From assembly GCA_021202495.1 (NCBI GenBank), contig JAJQCX010000061.1, positions 1-6,587 of the forward strand: a stretch of DNA of 6,587 bases, read 5' to 3'. Every line of letters starts with the position of its first letter. Within the stretch, counting starts at the first letter, position 1. The notes under the pieces are model-generated. The model was given only the letters and a program-made list of their open reading frames with translations. It was not told the origin of the DNA and ran no database searches. The position numbers and the translations under genes are program-made. This document shows positions 1 through 6,550 of the stretch, in pieces. Source of the DNA: Clostridia bacterium (GTDB lineage Bacteria; Bacillota; Clostridia; UMGS1883).

Positions 1-140
1 AAACCCCCGCCCTACAACGAAGATAGCGAAAAATCAAGCTTTTTGACTGAATAACAGTATAAGCTTAATATTCTTTGAAAAATTCGGATGAAAAACTAAT
101 TTGGGTATAGAAATAAATTTGAAAATTATATATTATTATG

Positions 141-931
141 TTACTCTGTTTTGTTTTTGCGGTATTGGAGAGGGGTTGTTTTTATTTCTTCTTTGAAGAT
201 GCGTCCGAAATAGGTGATGGAGTTAAAGCCCGATTCGGTGGCGACCTCGGTGATTGATTTGTCGCTTGTGAGCAGAAGATGGCAGGCGTAGTTTAATTTT
301 AGGTTATTTATGTATTTTGTTATTGTAAAGCCTGTTTCGCGTTTAAAGGCGGAGCAGAGATATTCTTTTGAAACAAAGGCGTTTTCAGCTACGGCTTCAA
401 CGCCCGAGAGAGTGAGAAAGTTTGCGGAAATGTAGTCAATCGCGGCGGACACGGTTTTGTTTTTGGTGAGATTGTCGTCGCTTCTGACGCCGTGCTCCTT
501 GATGAAATAGAGGATATAGGGGAGAATTTGGAACCTGTCGGCGTCCTTTGCGCTTGAAAAGGCTTGCAGTAGGGAAATAAACAAGTGAAAAAACCTGATG
601 GAATGTGCAGGGGTGCATCATTAAAAATTGAAAGCATTTTTTCGGCTGATTGAGGAGTAAAATACTCATTTAAAAATGAGGGCAGGAAAGTCAGCGTCCA
701 GCGGCTGTGCTCCTTGCCGCCGCGGGCGCGGTGCGGAGAGTTTGAGGAATAGAGCATGACGTCGCCTTTTGAAAGGCGGTATAAATTGTTGCCGCATAAA
801 ACGGAAATGCTGCCGCTTTCGAGCGCGTAGATTTCGTATGCTGCGTGTGAGTGGGTGTAGGGCATATCCCATTTTGCGGTATGCTTTTCAAAGCTGATGC
901 TCTGCGGAAGCTCGTAATCCCATTTGTTCAT
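141..931 (-). pseudogene. AraC-family transcriptional regulator, split by a frameshift
   Basis: Probable activator of the divergent GH115 gene. The first frame (ATG at 931) encodes an N-terminal cupin sensor domain, with the HSHAAYEIY metal/sugar-pocket motif at about residues 27-35 and GDVMLYSSNSPHRA at 56-69. It reads correctly to Gly113-Phe-Phe115, then runs off frame to a stop at 389. The C-terminal part lies in another frame (from 584 to the TAA at 141) and contains both AraC helix-turn-helix units: VEAVAENAFVSKEYL, then a linker, then ITEVATESGFNSITYFGRIF, ending PLQYRKNKTE. The six T's at 588-593 (coding strand) lie at the junction. One extra T would give PSGFFHLFISLLQAF and a single protein of 263 residues, normal for the family. 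Start choice: a GTG lies at 940, but ATG 931 has GAGGTG (943-938) six bases upstream, so 931 is preferred. Alternatives to a real mutation are a sequencing/assembly error or -1 ribosomal slippage. The AraC identity is secure; whether it is functional is not. Confidence 0.85.
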
Positions 932-937
932 AAATGT

Positions 938-943
938 CACCTC
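938..943 (-). promoter_or_regulatory. Ribosome binding site that sets the AraC start
   Basis: GAGGTG on the minus strand lies six bases before ATG 931. It overlaps the GTG at 940 that would otherwise extend the frame by three codons, which argues for 931 as the true start. Confidence 0.6.
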
Positions 944-951
944 GTGATTTT

Positions 952-980
952 ATTATATAAAGAGCGGGGTAAAAAATCAA
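952..980 (-). promoter_or_regulatory. Promoter of the AraC-family gene
   Basis: On the minus strand, TTGATT (980-975) is followed by a 17-base spacer and a perfect TATAAT (957-952). Transcription would begin near 945, only one or two bases before the GAGGTG ribosome binding site at 943-938, so the leader would be unusually short, about 14 bases. The hexamers and spacing are seen directly; activity is inferred. Confidence 0.65.
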
Positions 981-990
981 GGTTAAAAAT
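968..990. repeat. Short direct repeat in the divergent promoter region
   Basis: GGTAAAAAAT (968-977) and GGTTAAAAAT (981-990) match at nine of ten positions, 13 bases apart. The pair covers the -35 box of the AraC promoter and lies just upstream of the GH115 start. AraC-family proteins often bind tandem half-sites, so this is a candidate operator, but A-rich repeats arise easily by chance and a 13-base period is short for that family. Confidence 0.25.
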
Positions 991-1006
991 AGGATGTGTG
1001 TTTGTG

Positions 1007-4000
1007 ATGGAAACAAAGGAGAGGCTTGTGCTTTATGAGGACGGAGCTTTTGCGAATGTGATTATGGATGTGGAATATGAAAGTAAAAATATTGGCGCGA
1101 GAAGCTATGAGCGCATTTACCGCGCGGCGGAGGATTTGTGCCGCGATATTGCGATGGTTGCGGGGAGCATTTCGTATTATGATGTGCAGCAGGATTTTGT
1201 GAATACGTCGCACGAGCAGTTAGAGGGGAAGAATGCGCCGCAGATTGTAAGCGAGTCGGAGTGCGATAGTGCAATAATTGTCGGGAGCATGGAGCACAGC
1301 GAGATTATTGAGAAAATAATTTCATCGGGGAAATTCGATGAGGCAAAGGAAATTTATTGCACAAGCGAGGCTTATGCAATAAAGACGATTGAGGAGCCGA
1401 TTGTGGGAGTTCAAAAAGCGCTTGTCATTGCGGGAAGCGACGATCGTGGAACGATTTACGGAATATATGATTTATCGGAAAGGCTGGGAGTTTCGCCGTT
1501 TTATTGGTTCAGCGACGTCGCGGTTGAGGTGAAAGAGAAAATTGCGATAGACGACATAAACGTTGTTGAAAAAAGCCCGTCGGTGAAATACAGGGGAATA
1601 TTTATAAACGACGAGGAGCGGACGATTGACTGGGCGAAGCTGAAATTCCCTACGGAGAACGGGACGCCCGATGTGACATATTACCGCCATGTGTTCGAGC
1701 TTCTTTTGAGGCTAAAGGCAAACACGCTGTGGCCTGCGATGCACGAGGGCACGACGGCGTTTAACATGGCGAAGGATGAGGACGGAATACCGATAAACGC
1801 AAAGGAGGCGTCGCGTTACGGAATAATAATGGCGTCGTCGCACTGTGAAATGATGCTGCGCTGCAATGTGAGCGAGTGGAGCGAATTTTATCAAAACCAT
1901 TTGAACGATTACGATTGGCAGGATAACGGCAGCTTTGACTATACGCAAAATAAAGAGGCGATTTTGGGATATTGGCGCGAGAGGCTTGAAACGAACAAGG
2001 ATTTTGAGTCGATATTGTCGCTCGGAATACGCGGAGTGCATGACGGCGACGCGGAGACGGATAATCTCGCTTCGCTTTATAATAATTCAAAAGTTGAGAT
2101 GATGGCGGACGTCATTGCCGAGCAGCGGAAGCTGATAAAAGAGGTTTACGGCAGTGAGACGGCTGTGCCACAGGTGTTTATCCCTTACAAGGGAATGGCG
2201 GACATTTATAACGACGGATTGAAGGATTATATCCCGGGCGACGTTATGCTGATGTGGGCGGAGGACAACTACGGTTATGTGAGACAAGTACCGAACGAAA
2301 CGGAAATGACGCGCAGCGGGGGAAAGGGGATATATTATCACATTTCCTACTGGAGCTGGTACACGCCGAAGAGCTATCTGTGGTTAAATTCGGCTTCGAT
2401 TTTGCTGCCGGCAAATCAGATGCACCGCGCATATGACACGGGGGCGTCGGATTATTGGGTATTGAACGTGGGCGACATAAAGCCGGGGGAAACCTTGGTT
2501 GAGTTTTTCCTCAAAATGGCGTACAGAATAGACGAATATACGAACGATACGATAGACGAATTTTTGACGGAACATGCGATGCGCGACTATCACGCAACAA
2601 GAGAGCAGGCTGAAAAGATTGCGTATGCCGCGAGCGAATTTTACCGCATGAGCGGAATAAAGAAGGCGGAATTTTACGGGCACGTGAGCTCATATTCAAA
2701 ATATTCGACATATTTTTCGGAGAGCATGCTAAACCCGCTGTCGGTAACGGGCGAGGGCGACGAAGGGATGCGGATGGTAAACCACGCAAACGAGCTTTGC
2801 GATTTGCTTGAAGAGATAGAAAGCGAGCTTGACGAAAAAGACAGGGCGGCGTTTTATCAGCAGATTTTCCATCTGCTTAAAAGCTATCGCAACGTATGTG
2901 AGGAATATGTTTACCTGTGGAAGAACCAAATGGCGGCGAAGCAGGGAAGGTATAACAGCGCGATAAATTACGCTTATTTATCAAAGGCGGCGATTGCAAG
3001 AATAAAGAGAGACGAGGAATATTTCCACTCAATCTCGGACGGAAAGTGGGAAAAGGCGATAGGTTATGACCATCCGGGAACGACGTATGACATGGACGAG
3101 GGCATTTTGCTCGCGAGCGATTCGGAATACGAATACGCAGAGGCGGTTGAAGGCTTGGGAGCGTACTGCGAGGGCGCGGAAAGCGCCGGAGAAGGAGAGC
3201 TGCGCTTTGACACATTGGCGGAAAATGAGCATTATGTTGATATTTTCGCGACGGGAGTAAATTCGCAAAAATGGTACATAGAAAAGCCCGATTACATAAC
3301 GGCATCTAAGACGGAGGGCGAAACCGACTGTGAGGAGCGGGTGATTTTAGGAATAGACAAGGCGAAGAAAACGTGCGACTGCGCGGGGAAGATAAGAGTT
3401 TTAAATTCCGATGGGGAAGCTGTTGCCGAATTTGAGGTTTACGTTACATATTCGGATATTGCGCTTGAGGAAAATTCATACGCCGAGGCGAACAATCTTG
3501 TGGTTTTGGAAGCGGAGCATTTTACCGAGAGCATAACGGGCGAGGACGGCAGCTATTGGGGATTGGTTGAAAATTTGGGGCTTTCGGGCGACAGCATGTG
3601 CGCGTATCCGTTTGACGCGGAGCGTGCGGACGGCGAGGACATGTTAAATAGTGCGAGATTGAGATACAGAATTTATTTTAAATCGACGGGAGAATTTGAG
3701 GGAGTGTTTTACCGAAACCCGACATTAAATGAGGGCTATACGGCGGACGGTGAGGCGAGAGAATGCCGCACGGCGGTTGCGCTTGACGATGGTGAGCCGT
3801 ATATTTTGCGGGGAGTTAATTCCTACACAAATCCTAAGTGGGCGGAAAATATTATGCGCGGGATTGAGGAAATACCATTCACGATAAATGTGAAAAGCGC
3901 GGGATGGCACGATTTATATATTTATCGCTCGGATGCGGGGATTTCGTTTGGGAAAATAGTTATGAAAACGGGGGAATATGACGTGAAGTCGCTGACGGGT

Positions 4001-4108
4001 CCGGAAATTTCGCCGAACAGCATGACGGAGAAAAGGCGTAAAATAGGGAAGCTGCCGAAGATGGGAGAGTCAAAAAACAAGGTTATTGACATATGCCATA
4101 AAAAGTGA
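1007..4108 (+). CDS. Glycoside hydrolase family 115 protein, probable cytoplasmic alpha-glucuronidase
   Basis: A 1033-residue protein of the GH115 family, whose characterised members remove (4-O-methyl-)glucuronic acid alpha-1,2-linked to xylan or xylo-oligosaccharides. An N-terminal domain (about 1-165) precedes the catalytic barrel (about 175-500). Family landmarks are YRGIFINDEE (R196-E204), LRLKANTLWPAMHEG (R235 on), SSHCEMMLRC (H279, E281), LGIRGVHDGD (R342, D346), WAEDNYGYVRQVP (D420, N421) and RSGGKGIYYHISYW (H445). A helical middle region follows, then a C-terminal beta-type domain typical of the family beginning near LEAEHF (834-839) and ending around residue 1000 before a lysine-rich tail. 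No signal peptide or membrane segment is present, so it should act inside the cell on imported oligosaccharides. Oddity: the expected Y-K-E motif reads YKGMADIYNDG, with Gly396 where a glutamate is usual. Start: ATG 1007 gives the family-like METKERLVLYEDG; an AGGA lies 12 bases upstream. GTG 1028, behind a strong AAAGGAG, is an alternative. Family is confident; exact substrate is not. Confidence 0.88.
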   Translation: METKERLVLYEDGAFANVIMDVEYESKNIGARSYERIYRAAEDLCRDIAMVAGSISYYDVQQDFVNTSHEQLEGKNAPQIVSESECDSAIIVGSMEHSEIIEKIISSGKFDEAKEIYCTSEAYAIKTIEEPIVGVQKALVIAGSDDRGTIYGIYDLSERLGVSPFYWFSDVAVEVKEKIAIDDINVVEKSPSVKYRGIFINDEERTIDWAKLKFPTENGTPDVTYYRHVFELLLRLKANTLWPAMHEGTTAFNMAKDEDGIPINAKEASRYGIIMASSHCEMMLRCNVSEWSEFYQNHLNDYDWQDNGSFDYTQNKEAILGYWRERLETNKDFESILSLGIRGVHDGDAETDNLASLYNNSKVEMMADVIAEQRKLIKEVYGSETAVPQVFIPYKGMADIYNDGLKDYIPGDVMLMWAEDNYGYVRQVPNETEMTRSGGKGIYYHISYWSWYTPKSYLWLNSASILLPANQMHRAYDTGASDYWVLNVGDIKPGETLVEFFLKMAYRIDEYTNDTIDEFLTEHAMRDYHATREQAEKIAYAASEFYRMSGIKKAEFYGHVSSYSKYSTYFSESMLNPLSVTGEGDEGMRMVNHANELCDLLEEIESELDEKDRAAFYQQIFHLLKSYRNVCEEYVYLWKNQMAAKQGRYNSAINYAYLSKAAIARIKRDEEYFHSISDGKWEKAIGYDHPGTTYDMDEGILLASDSEYEYAEAVEGLGAYCEGAESAGEGELRFDTLAENEHYVDIFATGVNSQKWYIEKPDYITASKTEGETDCEERVILGIDKAKKTCDCAGKIRVLNSDGEAVAEFEVYVTYSDIALEENSYAEANNLVVLEAEHFTESITGEDGSYWGLVENLGLSGDSMCAYPFDAERADGEDMLNSARLRYRIYFKSTGEFEGVFYRNPTLNEGYTADGEARECRTAVALDDGEPYILRGVNSYTNPKWAENIMRGIEEIPFTINVKSAGWHDLYIYRSDAGISFGKIVMKTGEYDVKSLTGPEISPNSMTEKRRKIGKLPKMGESKNKVIDICHKK

Positions 4109-4114
4109 TATTAT
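4086..4114 (+). promoter_or_regulatory. Promoter of the Crp/Fnr gene, inside the 3' end of the GH115 gene
   Basis: A perfect -35 TTGACA (4086-4091), a 17-base spacer and a TATTAT -10 (4109-4114). The -35 lies within the last codons of the GH115 gene and the -10 begins one base after its TGA. The start would fall near 4121, about 30 bases before the regulator's ATG. This lets the regulator be expressed independently of the sugar gene, although no terminator separates the two and read-through is possible. Confidence 0.7.
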
Positions 4115-4120
4115 ACTTTT
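4101..4120. promoter_or_regulatory. Inverted repeat over the -10 box, possible operator
   Basis: AAAAGT (4101-4106) and ACTTTT (4115-4120) form perfect 6-base arms around an 8-base centre that contains the TATTAT -10 box. A repressor bound here would block the promoter, so autoregulation by the Crp/Fnr protein is one possibility. It does not match the classical Crp or Fnr consensus sites, and it is too AT-rich to act as a strong terminator. The repeat is seen; the function is inferred. Confidence 0.35.
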
Positions 4121-4151
4121 GCAATCGGATTAACCTTGGAGATGAAATGAA

Positions 4152-4805
4152 ATGCAGTTAAAGGATTACTTTCCCATGTGGGATAAATTGACCGCAGAGC
4201 AGCAAAATAAGCTTTCCGAAGATGCGGACAGGCGTGTTTTTAAAAAAGGGCAGATTGTACATAACGGCTTGACGGACTGCACGGGCTTGTTTTTGGTGAA
4301 ATCGGGGCAGCTGAGAGCGTATATCGTTTCCGACGAGGGGCGGGAAGTTACGATTTACCGTCTGTTTGAGCGCGACATTTGTCTGTTTTCGGCTTCGTGC
4401 ATAATGCGGAGCATTCAGTTTGACATTGCGATAGAGGCGGAAAAGGACAGCGATGCCTGGCTGATACCGGCGGAAACGTATAAAAGCGTGATGGAGCAGT
4501 CCGCGCCGCTTGCGAATTACACAAATGAGATTATGGCGAGCCGTTTTTCGGAGGTTATGTGGCTGATAGAGCAGATAATGTGGAAAAGCTTTGACCGCCG
4601 TCTTGCCGATTTTTTGCTTGAGGAGGCGGCGCTTGAGGAAACGGAGAAGCTCAAAATTACGCATGAAGCGATAAGCAATCACCTCGGAACCGCCCGAGAG
4701 GTTGTCGCAAGAATGCTTAATTATTTTCAAAGCGAGGGCATGGTGAAGCTTTCGAGAGGCAGAGTTGAGCTGACGGACGTTGAAAGGCTGAAAAAATTGC
4801 AATAA
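4152..4805 (+). CDS. Crp/Fnr-family transcriptional regulator
   Basis: A 217-residue protein with the Crp/Fnr layout. A cyclic-nucleotide-type beta-barrel sensor domain (about 15-115) includes KKGQIVHNGLTDCTGLFLVKSG at 31-52. A long dimerisation helix (about 118-145) follows, then a winged helix-turn-helix (about 165-212) with KITHEAISNHLGTAREVVAR and the wing MVKLSRGRVELTD. The N-terminal cysteine cluster that holds the iron-sulfur centre in Fnr is absent, and I do not see the usual cAMP-contacting Arg-Ser/Thr stretch, so the signal is probably neither Fnr-type oxygen sensing nor cAMP. Cys43, Cys77 and Cys83 (in DICLFSASCI) are candidates for thiol or heme/redox sensing. Start ATG 4152 has GGAG at 4138-4141, a slightly long 10-base spacing; nearby ATGs at 4142 and 4147 hit stops within a few codons. 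It has its own promoter and terminator, and converges on the flavoprotein gene, a plausible target. Confidence 0.9.
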   Translation: MQLKDYFPMWDKLTAEQQNKLSEDADRRVFKKGQIVHNGLTDCTGLFLVKSGQLRAYIVSDEGREVTIYRLFERDICLFSASCIMRSIQFDIAIEAEKDSDAWLIPAETYKSVMEQSAPLANYTNEIMASRFSEVMWLIEQIMWKSFDRRLADFLLEEAALEETEKLKITHEAISNHLGTAREVVARMLNYFQSEGMVKLSRGRVELTDVERLKKLQ

Positions 4806-4812
4806 TGAAAGT

Positions 4813-4851
4813 ACCCGCGGAGCCGATTGTGGCGATCTGCGGGTGTTTTTT
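4813..4851 (+). terminator. Intrinsic terminator of the Crp/Fnr gene
   Basis: A GC-rich stem ACCCGCGGA (4813-4821) pairs with TCTGCGGGT (4836-4844), nine pairs including one G-U, extended inward by GCC/GGC (4822-4824 with 4831-4833) past a two-base bulge. One G then separates it from six T's at 4846-4851. It begins eight bases after the stop codon. On the minus strand the hairpin also forms downstream of the flavoprotein gene but is not followed by a T run, so it should work mainly for plus-strand transcripts. Confidence 0.88.
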
Positions 4852-4862
4852 GTTTTAAATTT

Positions 4863-6518
4863 TTAGGCTCGGTCGTTTTGAACCGCGTTGTAAATGTGCA
4901 GACCGCCGGCAAAATTGTAGCAGTCATATCCGCCGGCGGTTAAAATGCGGGAGGCGATGTAGCTGCGTATACCGCTTTCGCAGATGGCGTAAACGGGCTT
5001 TGAATTATCAATTTCCGAAAGTCTGTCACGGAGCTTGTCGAGGGGAATGTTGATAAATCCGTCAATAGCTCCGCGCGCAAATTCTTTTTCGGTGCGCACG
5101 TCAAGGAGGGTTACGCTGTTATCGCGCGGCAGAGTTTCCAAATCCTCAAGATAGCACTGCTTTACAATGCCGTTTGCGATGTTGTCGATAACGAAGCCCG
5201 CCAAATTGACAGGGTCTTTGGATGACGAATAGGGAGGCGCGTAGGCAAGGTCGAGATCCTGCAAATCAAGCGCGGTAAGATTGGCGCGTATTGCCGTCGC
5301 AAGTACGTCAATGCGCTTGTCAACGCCGTCGGAGCCGATAATCTGCGCGCCGAGAATTCTGTAGGTTTCCTTTTCAAAAAGCACCTTCACTGTCATTGTC
5401 GTGCTGCCGGGGAAATATTCGGCGTGGCTCTGCGGGGAAATGATTATTTTATCGAATGAAAGTCCCGCTTTTTTTGCCGCGGCTTCATTAATGCCGGTTG
5501 AGGCGGCGGTTATGTCGAATATGCGGATGACGGAGCTCGCCTGACTTTTCTTATAGCGGCTGTCGCCGCCGCAGATGTTGTCGGCGGCAATGCGCGCCTG
5601 CTTTACGGCGGGCCCCGCAAGGGAGATGAGCGCGTCTCCTCCTGTGACAAAATGCTTCACCTGTACCGCGTCGCCGACGGCATAAATGTTGGGGATTGAG
5701 GTTTCCATGCGGTCGTTGACCAAAATGCTCTCCTTGATACCGAGCGCCAACCCGGCGTTTTTTGCGAGCCTGCTGTCGGGCGTGACGCCGATGGCGAGAA
5801 CGACCATGTCGGTTTGAAGGGGCGGAGCGTCCTGTAAAAGCACGCTGACGCCGTTATCGTTTTCTTCAAGACCTTCGACGGAGTGACCTAAGGCGAGGTT
5901 TACGCCGTGCTTTCGCATTTCGGCATGAATGAACGACGCCATGTCGCGGTCAAACGGGGTCATAAGCTGATTGGGACGCTGCACGATTGTCACGTCCATG
6001 CCCCAATTTTTAAGATTATCGGCAAGCTCGATGCCGATAAATCCGCCGCCTGCCAAAACGACGGATTTCGGTTGATTTTTGTCGATAAATTCCTCTATTT
6101 TAAGCGTGTCCTCCACGGTGCGCAGTGTGAAAACGCGGCTGCTGCCGATGCCCGGCAGCTGCGGCATTACGGGCTTTGCACCCGGGGAGAGAAGAAGCTT
6201 GTCGTAGCTTTCTTCAAAGGCTTCGCCCGTTTGGAGGTTCTTTACAGAAACGGTTTTTTTATCCGGCTGAATTGACGTCACTTCATGGCGCGTTTTTGCG
6301 GTTATGCGAAAACGCGAGGCAAAGTTCCGAGGGGTTTGAAGAGTCAATTTACGGCTGTCCTCGATTACTCCGCCGATGTAATAGGGCAGAGCGCAGTTTG
6401 CGTATGAAATATACTCGGAGCGTTCAAAGATGATGATTTCCGCCTGCTCGTCGAGCCTGCGAATTCTGGCTGCCGCGGTTGCTCCGCCCGCGACGCCGCC
6501 CACAATTACGACTTTCAT
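4863..6518 (-). CDS. CoA-disulfide reductase-like flavoprotein with C-terminal rhodanese domain
   Basis: A 551-residue cytoplasmic FAD enzyme of the CoA-disulfide/persulfide reductase type, which uses NAD(P)H to reduce CoA disulfide, CoA-persulfide or polysulfide. The N-terminal FAD site is VVIVGGVAGGATAAARIRR (3-21), and SYANCALPYYIGG places the single redox-active cysteine at Cys42. The NAD(P)H site is VLAGGGFIGIELA (154-166) and the second FAD motif is IYAVGDA (278-284). The dimerisation domain (about 325-445) contains HAEYFPGS (Tyr368) and LAYAPPYSSSKDPV (Tyr426), which resemble the tyrosines that assist catalysis in this family. The rhodanese domain (about 460-550) has LLDVRTEKEF and the loop CESGIRSY with sulfur-carrying Cys513, so both catalytic cysteines are intact. 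Length fits the fused reductase-rhodanese class. ATG 6518 follows AAGGCGG by about nine bases. It lies 32 bp downstream of another minus-strand gene, suggesting an operon. Substrate choice among CoA disulfide, persulfide and polysulfide cannot be read from sequence. Confidence 0.92.
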   Translation of the reverse strand: MKVVIVGGVAGGATAAARIRRLDEQAEIIIFERSEYISYANCALPYYIGGVIEDSRKLTLQTPRNFASRFRITAKTRHEVTSIQPDKKTVSVKNLQTGEAFEESYDKLLLSPGAKPVMPQLPGIGSSRVFTLRTVEDTLKIEEFIDKNQPKSVVLAGGGFIGIELADNLKNWGMDVTIVQRPNQLMTPFDRDMASFIHAEMRKHGVNLALGHSVEGLEENDNGVSVLLQDAPPLQTDMVVLAIGVTPDSRLAKNAGLALGIKESILVNDRMETSIPNIYAVGDAVQVKHFVTGGDALISLAGPAVKQARIAADNICGGDSRYKKSQASSVIRIFDITAASTGINEAAAKKAGLSFDKIIISPQSHAEYFPGSTTMTVKVLFEKETYRILGAQIIGSDGVDKRIDVLATAIRANLTALDLQDLDLAYAPPYSSSKDPVNLAGFVIDNIANGIVKQCYLEDLETLPRDNSVTLLDVRTEKEFARGAIDGFINIPLDKLRDRLSEIDNSKPVYAICESGIRSYIASRILTAGGYDCYNFAGGLHIYNAVQNDRA

Positions 6519-6550
6519 CTCATATTACCGCCTTTTTTGAAATTTTGTGG

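Noticed and set aside
1..54. Open plus-strand frame from the window edge, reading K-P-P-P-Y-N-E-D-S-E-K then a TAA at 52-54; possible end of an upstream gene
   Set aside because: Only 17 codons are visible, a second plus-strand frame is also open to 46, and no terminator follows. It cannot be told from chance.
31..66. Two AAGCTT hexamers and the AAAAATC-AAGC-TTTTT stretch, considered as a terminator for the AraC gene
   Set aside because: The stem would be short and nearly all A-T with no suitable T run on the minus strand, so it is not a credible terminator.
851..1006. Upstream extension of the GH115 frame to an ATG at 851
   Set aside because: The extra residues lie over the AraC coding region and the divergent promoter, look unlike the family N-terminus, and lack a good ribosome binding site.
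2877..3305. A 142-codon minus-strand open frame inside the GH115 gene
   Set aside because: It is low-complexity (Pro, Ser and Arg rich), resembles no family, and is fully inside a conserved coding region.
4086..4101. TTGACATATGCCATAA considered as an Fnr/Crp-type binding palindrome
   Set aside because: Only the central CATATG core is symmetric; the outer arms do not match. It is better explained as a -35 hexamer.
4158..4802. A 214-codon minus-strand open frame opposite the Crp/Fnr gene
   Set aside because: It is the shadow of a clearly conserved gene; its translation shows no recognisable domain and is rich in Arg, His and Leu, as expected of antisense frames.
5907..6275. A 122-codon plus-strand open frame inside the flavoprotein gene
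   Set aside because: It is antisense to the conserved FAD/NAD-binding region; no supporting ribosome binding site or domain.
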